Positions 35,990-44,934 of a DNA stretch of 53,185 nt are shown piece after piece. The translations under genes were made by a program, and so were the position numbers. A model generated the notes under the pieces. It was not told where the DNA came from. It saw only the letters and a program-made list of their open reading frames with translations, and ran no database searches. The DNA lies in contig CAIRZB010000091.1 in NCBI GenBank assembly GCA_903882935.1, forward strand, positions 1 to 53,185. The letters run 5' to 3'. This DNA comes from an uncultured Parafilimonas sp. (GTDB lineage: Bacteria > Bacteroidota > Bacteroidia > Chitinophagales > Chitinophagaceae). The first letter of the stretch is position 1. Each line of letters opens with the position of its first letter.

Positions 35990-37189
35990 ATGCAGCAGCC
36001 TTTGCAACCGCTTTCCCAAAGGGAAGGCTACAAACCCAATGGGTTTACCCGTTTCCTGTGGTGGCTATCCACCGCTGAGCAGGATATTATTGTACAATGC
36101 GCCATCGACCGTAACCGTTACGCCATTACAGGCATGGCCGTGCTGGGCACTTGGCTTTTTGCCACATTGGCTTGGGCGTATTTTTTCAGCACAGTGGCCA
36201 ACAACGCTTTTATAGCGGTGGGGTTGGGTGTTTTTATGGGCGGCATAATACTTAGTATTGACCGTGCGCTTATAAAAGGCATACACGCAAAAAGCAAGCG
36301 CACGTTTATACCGCTGGCTTTTAGGGCCGTATTGGCGCTTACCATCGGCACATTTATGGCACAGCCCGCGCTGCTGTATTTGTTTGACAAAGAGGTGCAT
36401 GTGCAAATTTCGTTGGACAACGAACACCGCCGAATGGCCAAACAACAACAAGAAGACAGCCTGTTGGCCCCCCGTAAAAACTATTTGCTGGGCCAGAAAA
36501 ACCAGTTGCAGCAGCAATTGAATGCCCGGTATGGCGAAGTGGCCGCCGCCCGAGATGCGTATATTGCCGAAACCGACGGTAGCGGCGGCAGCCATAAAAT
36601 AGGCTTGAAAGATATTGCGCAGGCCAAAAAAGCCAGCTACGAACAGTTAAATGCGGCCTACCAACAAGCGCTTACTGTAACCCAGCCTAAAATAAACGCT
36701 TTAGAGAGTGCGCTTGCCGCCATTGACCAGCAAAAGCAAGCAGAACAAAAGAATTACGAAGCCCTACTAAACGATGGCTTTATTACCCGTATTGAGGCGT
36801 TGCAGCACTTGGTGGCCAACAGCCCGGCCGCGGCCTTTAGGTATTACCTGCTGGTAACCATATTGGTGCTAATTGAGTTAATGCCTGTAATTGCCAAAAC
36901 CATATTGCCCAACGGTACTTATGATGAGCGGGTGAGGCTTAAGGAGGAGATGGAAAAAGCGATAGCCCAGAGCAATACGCAAAAAGAGCAGGCATTGAAA
37001 GAACTGTACAACCAAACCGCCTTTGAGCAGGACAGTGAATTTATTCGCCATTTTTTTGAGGAAGCCAAAACGCAGCGCCGACAAAAAATGCAGGGCCAGT
37101 TTAACGCATGGGCTGCCAATGAAAGCCACGGCTTCGACGGTTTTTGGGAGAAAGTGAAAAAGGACATATTGACGAAACAGGAAAATTAG
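35990..37189 (+). CDS. DUF4407-domain membrane protein
   Basis: A 399-aa protein. Three to four membrane helices lie near the N-terminus (ITGMAVLGTWLFATLAWAYF, ANNAFIAVGLGVFMGGIILS, IPLAFRAVLALTIGTFMAQP), followed by a long Gln/Ala/Lys-rich coiled coil (about 145-265), a further helix (YYLLVTILVLIELMPVIAKT), and a charged tail. This is the DUF4407 arrangement; the family has no assigned function. The motif LSIDRALIKG between helices is typical. Downstream, 150 bp away, is the second DUF1016 gene. Confidence 0.9.
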   Translation: MQQPLQPLSQREGYKPNGFTRFLWWLSTAEQDIIVQCAIDRNRYAITGMAVLGTWLFATLAWAYFFSTVANNAFIAVGLGVFMGGIILSIDRALIKGIHAKSKRTFIPLAFRAVLALTIGTFMAQPALLYLFDKEVHVQISLDNEHRRMAKQQQEDSLLAPRKNYLLGQKNQLQQQLNARYGEVAAARDAYIAETDGSGGSHKIGLKDIAQAKKASYEQLNAAYQQALTVTQPKINALESALAAIDQQKQAEQKNYEALLNDGFITRIEALQHLVANSPAAAFRYYLLVTILVLIELMPVIAKTILPNGTYDERVRLKEEMEKAIAQSNTQKEQALKELYNQTAFEQDSEFIRHFFEEAKTQRRQKMQGQFNAWAANESHGFDGFWEKVKKDILTKQEN

Positions 37190-37340
37190 TGTGGTGGTGA
37201 ATGCACTGTTTAAAGGCCCAAATGCCAAAACGGGAAAATCTGGGGGAGTAAAATGAACTCCGAGGGACCGATTCATTTCCAAAATCCCAACATGTAGAAA
37301 AATAAAAAGCTGTAAGGTTTATCTTCGGTGGTAAGGTTTT

Positions 37341-38231
37341 TTGGCGGTAGATTTAAAAGCGGAATTTCCAGAGATGCAAGGCCTATCCGCCACAAACTTA
37401 AAATACAGCAAAAGATTTTATACTTTTTACCAACCTGTAATTGGTCAACAAGCTGTTGACCAATTACAGAAACAACAACCAAATGACCTATTTGGTCAAC
37501 AACCTGTTGACCAAATTCCATGGGGGCATAACATATTGATTTTCAGTAAGTCCAAAGATGTTAAGGAGGCGATGTTTTACATTGGCCAAACCATAGAAAA
37601 CAACTGGAGTAGGGACGTTTTAGCACTGCAAATAAAGCTAAAATTATATAAAAGGCAGGGTAAGGCCATTAACAATTTTAAACAAACGTTACCCGCGCCT
37701 TTGTCTGATTTGGCCCAACAAACACTAAAGGATCCTTACATATTTGATTTTCTCACACTTAGCCGTCCCTACCATGAAAAAGACATCGAAAGCCAGTTGA
37801 TGGCACACATCACGAAATTTTTGCTGGAATTGGGTAAAGGGTTTGCCTTTATAGGACGGCAATACCATTTGGCCATTGGGGACAAGGATTATTACATGGA
37901 TTTGCTTTTTTACCATACACGGCTAAAATGCTATGTTGTGATAGAATTGAAAAATACCAGCTTTATGCCTGAATACACCGGCAAGTTGAATTTCTACTTA
38001 TCAGCGGTGGACACTATGGTGAAACAAGCGGATGACAACCCTACCATTGGTATTTTACTTTGCAGGGATAAGGACACCATTGAGGCTGAATTCGCTTTAA
38101 GGGATATTAACAAACCAATGGGTGTAAGCGAATTTCAATTCACAGATGTATTACCTGAAAGCCTAAAAAGCAGTTTGCCCACAATTGCGGAAATAGAAAA
38201 TGAATTAAAAAATGCGGAGTTGGAGACTTGA
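37341..38231 (+). pseudogene. Second DUF1016 nuclease gene, 5'-truncated
   Basis: The frame (296 codons) opens with TTG 37341, LAVDLKAEFPEMQGLSATNL, which matches GGKIIERLAGDLKKEF and onward of the paralogue. The first ~60 residues are missing. Just upstream, a GGKV remnant lies in another frame (37327-37338) and a stop occurs at 37332, so the 5' end is broken rather than absent by choice. The rest is intact: PWGHNILIF, the nuclease part GFAFIGRQYHLAIGDKDYYM, DLLFYHTRLKCYVVIELKN, and a complete C-terminus. It contains two perfect coding palindromes. It could still make an N-terminally short protein; activity unknown. Confidence 0.7.
37435..37516. repeat. Two coding palindromes in the second DUF1016 gene
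   Basis: 37435-37469 has 16-bp perfect arms (CTGTAATTGGTCAACA) around AGC; 37490-37516 has 12-bp perfect arms (ATTTGGTCAACA) around ACC. They encode VIGQQAVDQL and LFGQQPVDQI, corresponding to the ITQQPVAQL peptides in the other copy. Confidence 0.85.
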
Positions 38232-38355
38232 TTTTGACTGCAATACTTTTATATGCGGCTGGGTACAAATAATAGGAAGGGCCTGATTCTCGAAATTCTT
38301 TAAAAGGCCAATACCCTTAATTTCACTTGCCCGCCAATTATCACCCAAAAACAAA

Positions 38356-38382
38356 GCGGGGAAGCCTTACAGCATTCCCCGC
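38356..38382 (-). terminator. Intrinsic terminator, mainly minus strand
   Basis: The hairpin GCGGGGAA, 11-nt loop, TTCCCCGC is followed on the minus strand by TTTGTTTTT; the plus strand has eight A after it. It lies 27 bp downstream of the His-rich gene stop and may also end the DUF1016 transcript. Confidence 0.65.
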
Positions 38383-38408
38383 AAAAAAAATCTGGCAAAA
38401 TGTAAAGC

Positions 38409-38661
38409 CTATTTTTTTGTACCGTGTTTCTCGGTTTGTTTTTTATCTGCTTCGCTGGCATGGGTACCAGCATGCTCAGTATGGCCTTTTGCTATTTGGG
38501 CATGGTGCGCCGCTTTTTCGTCATTACCTTCCAAATGGCTTTTGTGTGCTTCTGTGTGGTGCTTGGCAGCTTCTGTGTGCTGTTTTGCAGCCTCTTCGTG
38601 GTGTGTGTTTCGTATTAGCCGTTTTGTGTTATGTAAGTAAAACAGTGCTAGTATTAAACAT
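38409..38661 (-). pseudogene. Decayed small His/Glu/Ala-rich protein gene
   Basis: On the minus strand about 66 codons read NTHHEEAAKQHTEAAKHH.. through HLEGNDEKAAHHAQIAKGHT to EADKKQTEKHGTKK and stop (38409-38411). This matches a small protein type common in Bacteroidota (KHHEEAAKHH..GNHEKAAHHA). There is no ATG in that frame. The expected lead-in, KTANTKH, occurs one frame off just before a CA-rich run, and the ATG at 38661 in that frame meets a TAA after ten codons. Loss of two bases in the CA run plus a nonsense change would explain it. A terminator follows. Confidence 0.6.
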
Positions 38662-38866
38662 CCAGAGAGTTTTCACAATTTGGTGGCAAGCTCTTTTTTT
38701 CTGGGGCTTAAAAAGGGAGGCTTGCAAGCAGCCCGCTATATAAAATGTTTAGCAAAATCGTACCCGAAAATTGTACTGCTAATAAAATATCGGCAAAATT
38801 GACTACCTTCATTGTGTACTGTTTTTATTGTGGATATTCGCATTAAGAAAACTATTACGGCAAACT
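38662..38866. other. Short spacer before the hybrid kinase
   Basis: About 200 AT-rich bp that should hold promoters for the kinase and the His-rich gene. No clear boxes. Confidence 0.35.
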
Positions 38867-41800
38867 GTGGCTACAATACCAATTCCTGAAAATGAAAACC
38901 AGCGGCTCAAGGCTTTAAAGGGTTATGGTTTATTGGATACCTTAACCGAGGCGGAGTTTGACCGTGTTACCCAACTTGCTTCAATTGTTTGCGATGTACC
39001 AATAGCTTTGGTGTCGCTGATTGACGAAAACCGGCAATGGTTTAAATCGGAATATGGCCTTGGTGTTAAAGAGACACCCCGGGAGTTGGCTTTTTGCGGA
39101 TACGCCATCATGGGTGAGTCGGTTTTTGAGGTGGAAGACGCGTTAAAAGATGAACGGTTTGAAAAAAATGACCTTGTTACCGGTTACCCACACATTCGGT
39201 TTTATGCCGGCCAGCCGTTGATTGACCCCAACGGCTTTGCCCTTGGCACCCTTTGCGTAATTGACAGGAAGCCCAAACAACTAACAGAGGCGCAAAAAAA
39301 AGTGCTGGAATTAATGTCGCAACAAATAATGGCATTGATTACCGAACGGCGGCAAAAGCAGGAGCTGGAAAGCTTTGAAAAGCTGTTTCAACTCTCCAAC
39401 GACCTCATTTGTATCGCCGGCCAAGACGGCTTTTTTATCAAAGTAAACCCCTCGTTTGAGAAAATGTTGGGTTGGGATACACAATGGTTGCTAAACACTT
39501 CTTTTTTTGATTTAATACACCCAAATGATTTACAGCTTACCAAGGATGCCCTTGCCCAGTTGGCAACTGGCCAAAATGCGGTAACGCTACAACACCGTGT
39601 AAAAATAGCCGACGGAGGCTATAAGCTGCTGGAATGGACGGCAACGCCAGAACCCTTAACCGGAGAGATATTTGCCATTGGAAGGGACATTACCGAGCTG
39701 ATGGCAAAGGAACACCAGTTGGCTGCCAGCGAAGAAAGGCTGCGGGTGTTTTTTGAAAACTCCCAAGGCCTCATGTGTACGCACGATTTGGCGGGTAATT
39801 TCCTCTCCGTAAATTCTGCCGGAGCCACTATTCTAGGCTATACCACAACCGAGTTGCTACATAAGTCATTGTTTGATATTATACCCAAAGAACGCCACCC
39901 CTACCTTAACGGTTATTTGGCAGAGATTAAGGAAAAGGGAAAATCAACCGGCCAGCTCATCACCCGCCATAAAAACGGTGCTACCTTAATATGGATGTAC
40001 AACAATGTGTTGGAAAACAGCCAAGGCCCCGGCAATGAATATGTAATTGGCAACGCTATTGACATTACTGAAAAGTATTATTTGGAAAACGACCTGCGGC
40101 GCACCAAGCAAATGTTGGAGCAAACCAATACTGTCGCCCGTGTTGGCGGGTGGGAGGCTGATATTGTAAAACAAAAAGTTTATTGGACGGCCGTAACAAA
40201 GGAATTGCACGGCGTTGCACAGGATTTTGAACCCGACTTAACAAACATGATTGGCTTTTACAAAGAAGGGGAAAGCCGTTTTAAAATAAAAAAAGCCCTT
40301 CACCAAATTATTACACAAGGCACCCCTTTAAACCTTGAACTGCAGATAGTTAACCAATATGGCCAGGAAACTTGGGTAAGGGCTATGGCCAACGCCGAAT
40401 TTGAGAACGGTGTTTGTAAACGCATATTTGGCTCCTTTCAGGATATTGACGAGCGTAAGCGGGCAGAGCTGGCACTGGCAGCCTCCAGAAAATTGCTCAA
40501 CGATGTTTTTCAGGCCGCCAGTGGGGTAAGCATAATAGCAACTGACAAGCAAGGGCTGATTACCGTTTTTAATACCGGCGCCGAAAACTTGCTAGGGTAT
40601 TCTGCCGACGAAATGGTGGGTAAGCAAACGCCTGCCATTATACATTTGGAGGAAGAGGTTGTATTGCGTGGTAAGCAGCTAACGGAAGAGCTTGGCCACG
40701 CCGTGGAAGGTTTTAGGGTATTTGTGGAGAAATTAGAGACGCAAGTTGCTGAAGAGAGAGAATGGACATACCTGACAAAAGATGGCCAAAAGCTTATTGT
40801 TTCATTGGTTGCCACCGCCATTAGAAATACGGAAAATACCATTACAGGGTATTTGGGCATAGCCACAGACATAACAGAACGAAAAAATATTGAAACAGCC
40901 TTGTTTACCGAAAAGGCCAGGCTTTCCGCCTTTGTTGCGCATGCACCCGCCGCAGTAGCTATGCTTGACAAAAACATGGTTTTTATAGCGGCCAGTAACC
41001 GTTGGGTGGAGGATTATGAGCTAGAAGGTAGGCAAATAACCGGTGTCTCTTACTATGAGATGTTTCCAAATGTGAGCGAAAAAAGAAAAGCGCGGCACCA
41101 AAGGGTGCTGCAGGGCGCAGTGGAGAAAATGGAAATAGACCATTACAGCAACGAAAAAACAGGCAAAAAAATATACATCAATTGGGAGATGCGGCCTTGG
41201 TACCAATTTGACGGAGCAATTGGGGGGATCATGATAAGTACCCAGGATATTACAGGCATTATTAGCCAGCAGGAAGAATTAAAAGCCGCAAAATTATTGG
41301 CGGAGCAAGCCAGTGTTGCAAAGTCGGAGTTTTTGGCCAACATGAGCCACGAAATACGCACACCGCTAAACGGTGTAATTGGCTTTACCGACCTAGTGTT
41401 GAAAACCAAGCTGAACGAAACACAGCAACAATACCTTACCATCGTTAACCATTCGGCCAACGCCCTGCTGGGTATTATTAACGATATATTGGATTTCTCA
41501 AAAATTGAGGCTGGTAAGCTAGAGTTGGACATCGAAAAATCTGACTTGTACGAAATGTGCTGCCAGGCAACCGATATTATTACCTACCAAGTGCAAACCA
41601 AGGGGCTGGAAATGTTGCTGAACATTGCCCCTGACCTGCCAAGGTTTATTTGGGTTGACCATGTTAGGCTTAAACAAATAATTATTAACCTATTAGGCAA
41701 TGCCGCCAAGTTTACTGAAAAAGGTGAGATTGAACTGAAAATAGAAGCATTAGCACAAAATGGTGACCAAACAACCATACGGTTTGCCGTGAGGGACACT

Positions 41801-43216
41801 GGCATTGGGATAAAACGCGAAAAACAGAGCAAGATATTTGAAGCCTTTTCGCAGGAAGACGGTTCTACCACAAAAAAATACGGAGGCACTGGCCTTGGGT
41901 TGACTATTTCTAACAGGCTGCTGGGTTTAATGGGCAGTAAGCTACAGCTGATTAGTGCACCCGGCCGCGGAAGCACGTTTTATTTTGAAGTAGCTGTAAA
42001 AACCGAACAGGGCGATACCATTGATTGGGAAAACATTGAGCAGATTAAGAATGTGCTAATTGTAGACGACAACGATAACAACAGGCTGATATTGGAGCAG
42101 ATGCTTCTGCTAAAAAATATACATACCGTCTCTGCCAAAAATGGTTTTGAGGCATTACAGTTTTTGGCCGAAGGCACTAAGTTTGACGTGATTTTGATGG
42201 ACTACCACATGCCTTTTATGGATGGATTGGAAACAATACGGAAAATTAGGCAGTCGTTTTACAGTACAAGTTTGGAGCAACCAATAATGTTGCTGCACAG
42301 CTCGTCAGATGACGGCAGGATTATTAAGGCATGCGACGATTTACAGGTAAGCCACCGTTTGGTTAAGCCCATAAAGATGCAGGATTTGTATAATGCCCTA
42401 TCTAGCCTGTTTATTAAAGCAAAAGAGACAATACCCAATACTGTTACCAATAATGCTGAGATGATGACGACTGACCCAATTACCGTTTTAGTAGCTGAGG
42501 ACAATATGGTAAATATGCTGCTGGTAAAAACCTTTGTGGAACGGATTGCACCCAATGCTTTAATACTAGAAGCCAAAAACGGCCTGGAGGCAGTTGCTTA
42601 TTGTGAAAGTAGTTGGCCCAATTTGGTTTTTATGGATGTGCAGATGCCTGAAATGAATGGCTACGACGCCACCGGCAAGATACGCGCCATGGAAAAAACC
42701 GGCCATTTGCCTATTATAGCATTAACAGCCGGCACGGTAAAGGGGGAAAGGGAAAAATGCCTTGCCGCCGGCATGGACGATTTTGTGGTTAAGCCTGTGG
42801 TAGAGGATACCATTGCCTTGGTTTTAAAAAAATGGCTAACCACTGGCAACGCAGCAGGCGTTTTTGCTGACGAAGCAGCCAGCGGTGGCGAAGATTTACA
42901 CTATGATTTGGGTAAGATAAAAGCGTTTTTTGGGGATGATGAGGAGGTGGTTAACAGTTTTGTTGCCTTGGTAAAAGAAGAACTCGCAGCCTCGAATGTG
43001 GCGTTGCAAACAGGCTTTGATAATAAAGACGTTGCGGCGCTTAAAGCAGCGGGCCACAAGCTGTACGGCACCGCCGCAACGGCAGGCATGCAGGTATTAT
43101 CGCAAATAGCACACGACTTTGAATATTCTGAAAGTTTCATCCAAGAAGATATGGCAAAACTCCTTAGTACAGCCAAAGCAGAAATAGCACTTGTATTGGT
43201 GTTGATGGATAAATAG
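38867..43216 (+). CDS. Hybrid sensor kinase: GAF, multi-PAS, HisKA/HATPase, two receivers, HPt
   Basis: A 1449-aa protein with a full phosphorelay in one chain. A GAF domain is at about 20-165 (IALVSLIDENRQWFKSEYGL). About five PAS domains follow (near 175-290, 295-415, 420-540, 545-685, 690-800). The HisKA His is H828 (NMSHEIRTPLNG), then HATPase motifs (LLGNAAKFTEKGEI; DTGIGI; GGTGLGLTI). Receiver 1 has D1112 (VILMDYHMP); receiver 2 has D1257 (VFMDVQMPE) and its conserved Lys in FVVKPV. The HPt His is H1397 (AAGHKLYGTA). No transmembrane helix is seen, so it is cytoplasmic. No ATG fits; GTG 38867 (VATIPIPENENQRLKALKGY) matches the usual GAF start, TTG 38828 is the alternative. No separate output regulator is adjacent. 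Confidence 0.93.
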   Translation: MATIPIPENENQRLKALKGYGLLDTLTEAEFDRVTQLASIVCDVPIALVSLIDENRQWFKSEYGLGVKETPRELAFCGYAIMGESVFEVEDALKDERFEKNDLVTGYPHIRFYAGQPLIDPNGFALGTLCVIDRKPKQLTEAQKKVLELMSQQIMALITERRQKQELESFEKLFQLSNDLICIAGQDGFFIKVNPSFEKMLGWDTQWLLNTSFFDLIHPNDLQLTKDALAQLATGQNAVTLQHRVKIADGGYKLLEWTATPEPLTGEIFAIGRDITELMAKEHQLAASEERLRVFFENSQGLMCTHDLAGNFLSVNSAGATILGYTTTELLHKSLFDIIPKERHPYLNGYLAEIKEKGKSTGQLITRHKNGATLIWMYNNVLENSQGPGNEYVIGNAIDITEKYYLENDLRRTKQMLEQTNTVARVGGWEADIVKQKVYWTAVTKELHGVAQDFEPDLTNMIGFYKEGESRFKIKKALHQIITQGTPLNLELQIVNQYGQETWVRAMANAEFENGVCKRIFGSFQDIDERKRAELALAASRKLLNDVFQAASGVSIIATDKQGLITVFNTGAENLLGYSADEMVGKQTPAIIHLEEEVVLRGKQLTEELGHAVEGFRVFVEKLETQVAEEREWTYLTKDGQKLIVSLVATAIRNTENTITGYLGIATDITERKNIETALFTEKARLSAFVAHAPAAVAMLDKNMVFIAASNRWVEDYELEGRQITGVSYYEMFPNVSEKRKARHQRVLQGAVEKMEIDHYSNEKTGKKIYINWEMRPWYQFDGAIGGIMISTQDITGIISQQEELKAAKLLAEQASVAKSEFLANMSHEIRTPLNGVIGFTDLVLKTKLNETQQQYLTIVNHSANALLGIINDILDFSKIEAGKLELDIEKSDLYEMCCQATDIITYQVQTKGLEMLLNIAPDLPRFIWVDHVRLKQIIINLLGNAAKFTEKGEIELKIEALAQNGDQTTIRFAVRDTGIGIKREKQSKIFEAFSQEDGSTTKKYGGTGLGLTISNRLLGLMGSKLQLISAPGRGSTFYFEVAVKTEQGDTIDWENIEQIKNVLIVDDNDNNRLILEQMLLLKNIHTVSAKNGFEALQFLAEGTKFDVILMDYHMPFMDGLETIRKIRQSFYSTSLEQPIMLLHSSSDDGRIIKACDDLQVSHRLVKPIKMQDLYNALSSLFIKAKETIPNTVTNNAEMMTTDPITVLVAEDNMVNMLLVKTFVERIAPNALILEAKNGLEAVAYCESSWPNLVFMDVQMPEMNGYDATGKIRAMEKTGHLPIIALTAGTVKGEREKCLAAGMDDFVVKPVVEDTIALVLKKWLTTGNAAGVFADEAASGGEDLHYDLGKIKAFFGDDEEVVNSFVALVKEELAASNVALQTGFDNKDVAALKAAGHKLYGTAATAGMQVLSQIAHDFEYSESFIQEDMAKLLSTAKAEIALVLVLMDK

Positions 43217-43338
43217 AGTGAGCTGGGCTAAAAATATGGCTGTGTACGCGGCTTTTTTTATAGTCCATGCTTAAAACGGTAATATGATGGCGTTTATCCT
43301 ACATGTTATGCCATGAGGTTAGCCCAAGCGATTTCTTT

Positions 43339-44934
43339 TTACTGCCCCAGCCCAAATACAATCAAACTATTCCCTGTGGCCATGGCTATCCGTTGTTGGC
43401 CGTTTACGCTAAAAGATATTGGGTTAGCAAACATTTGCCCACCGGTTTGGAACTGCCATTTTGATTTGCCGGTGAGCGCATCCAGCGCATAAAAATTACC
43501 TTCAATACTTCCCCCGAATACCAATCCGCCGGCGGTGGAGAGGAGGCCGCTCCAAGGGGGCGTTCGCAGCTTAAATTCCCATTTTATGGCACCGGTGGTG
43601 GCATCCAGTGCTTTAACTGCACCGTATGCATTGTCGCCGGGCAGCAACTGCTCCCCGCCGCCCATAAAGTATTGGCCGGGCTTGTATGGCGTTTCGGTTT
43701 TAAAATACAAAGACCCCATCTCCCGAACCGAAACATAAAACAGCCCCGTGGCTGCACTGTACGATGGGCTGAACCAGTTGGTGGCACCTTGCAAACTTGG
43801 GTACACTAAGTTGCCTTTCTCAGTGGGTTCTTTGCCGGGTATTTTAATGGGTTTACCCTTTGCGTCAAGCCCGGTGGCCCAGGTTTGTTTGGCGTAGGCT
43901 TTGCCAGTTAAAAATTCACCGGTTTTACGGTCAAGCACATAATAAAACCCATTGCGGTTGGCGGTGGCCAGCACTTTGCGCACCACGCCGTTTATTTTCA
44001 GGTCGGCCAGCACAGGTATTTGGTTGGCATCCCAATCGTGTGTGTCATGCGGTGTAAACTGAAAATACCAAACCAGCTTACCCGTGGTAGGGTTGATGGC
44101 CAGTACCGAGCAGGTGTATAGGTTGTCGCCGCCACGGGTATCGCCATTCCAGTCTGGGCCGGGGTTGCCAACTCCCCAGTACAGCAGGTTCAGCTCCTTG
44201 TCGTAACTGCCGGGTACCCAAGTGGGTGCGCCGCCGGTTTTCCAGCTGTCGCCCGGCCAACTGTCGTTTCCGGGTTCGCCTTTGCCGGGTATTGTGTACA
44301 AACGCCATAGGCGCACGCCTGTTTTGGCATCGTAGGCATCCAAAAAGCCCCGAATACCCGCCTCACCCCCGCTGATGCCGATGATTATTTTACCGTCAAG
44401 GGCAACGGGCGCGCTGGTAATGGCATACCCTGTTTTATTGTCAGCCACGATAACGTTCCATTTTACGGCACCAGATTTTGCATCCAGGCAAATAAGGTGT
44501 GCATCAAGGGTGCCAACATAAATGTTATTGTCTAACACTGCAACGCCGCGGTTTACTTGGCCAAAGCCAAGAAATTTTACGTCTTTGGGTATGGTGGGGG
44601 AGTACGTCCAAATTTTGCGGCCCGTGGCAACATCCAATGCTGTTACGGTACTGGGCGGCTCGGTAATGTACATCAGCTTGTCTACCACAATGGGGGTGGT
44701 TTCAAAAGGGTTGTTGCCTGTTTTGCATTGGTATATCCAAACAGGAGCAAGTTTTTGCACGTTGGTGGCATTTATTTGCCCCAACGCCGAAAACCGCGTG
44801 GCGTGGTAGTTGCCCGAGTAGGTAAGCCAGTTACCCGGTTCGTTATCGGCATTGGCAATACGCTGGTATGGCACCTGCGAAAAAGCCTGGGTAATACAAA
44901 ACATGCCTATGGTGAGGGTGGTAGATAGTTTCAT
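43339..44934 (-). CDS. PQQ-binding quinoprotein dehydrogenase, exported
   Basis: A 531-aa protein with signal peptide (MKLSTTLTIGMFCITQAFSQ) and an eight-bladed PQQ beta-propeller: repeated AxDxxTGxxxWxxQ-type motifs (ALDVATGRKIWTY, CLDAKSGAVKWNV, AYDAKTGVRLWRL, AINPTTGKLVWYFQFTPHD, ALDATTGAIKWEFKLR, ALDALTGKSKWQFQTGG). This is the pattern of soluble quinoprotein alcohol/glucose dehydrogenases. No adjacent Cys-Cys pair, as found in methanol dehydrogenases, was seen, and the sugar or alcohol substrate is unknown. Its ATG overlaps the stop of the cytochrome c gene by ATGA (44931-44934), a translational coupling; the cytochrome gene is first in the operon. Electrons likely go to that cytochrome. 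Confidence 0.92.
   Translation of the reverse strand: MKLSTTLTIGMFCITQAFSQVPYQRIANADNEPGNWLTYSGNYHATRFSALGQINATNVQKLAPVWIYQCKTGNNPFETTPIVVDKLMYITEPPSTVTALDVATGRKIWTYSPTIPKDVKFLGFGQVNRGVAVLDNNIYVGTLDAHLICLDAKSGAVKWNVIVADNKTGYAITSAPVALDGKIIIGISGGEAGIRGFLDAYDAKTGVRLWRLYTIPGKGEPGNDSWPGDSWKTGGAPTWVPGSYDKELNLLYWGVGNPGPDWNGDTRGGDNLYTCSVLAINPTTGKLVWYFQFTPHDTHDWDANQIPVLADLKINGVVRKVLATANRNGFYYVLDRKTGEFLTGKAYAKQTWATGLDAKGKPIKIPGKEPTEKGNLVYPSLQGATNWFSPSYSAATGLFYVSVREMGSLYFKTETPYKPGQYFMGGGEQLLPGDNAYGAVKALDATTGAIKWEFKLRTPPWSGLLSTAGGLVFGGSIEGNFYALDALTGKSKWQFQTGGQMFANPISFSVNGQQRIAMATGNSLIVFGLGQ

Noticed and set aside
38327-38743. A 138-codon plus-strand frame
   Set aside because: Antisense to the His-rich gene remnant and crossing a terminator; Cys/Leu-rich composition is typical of a shadow.
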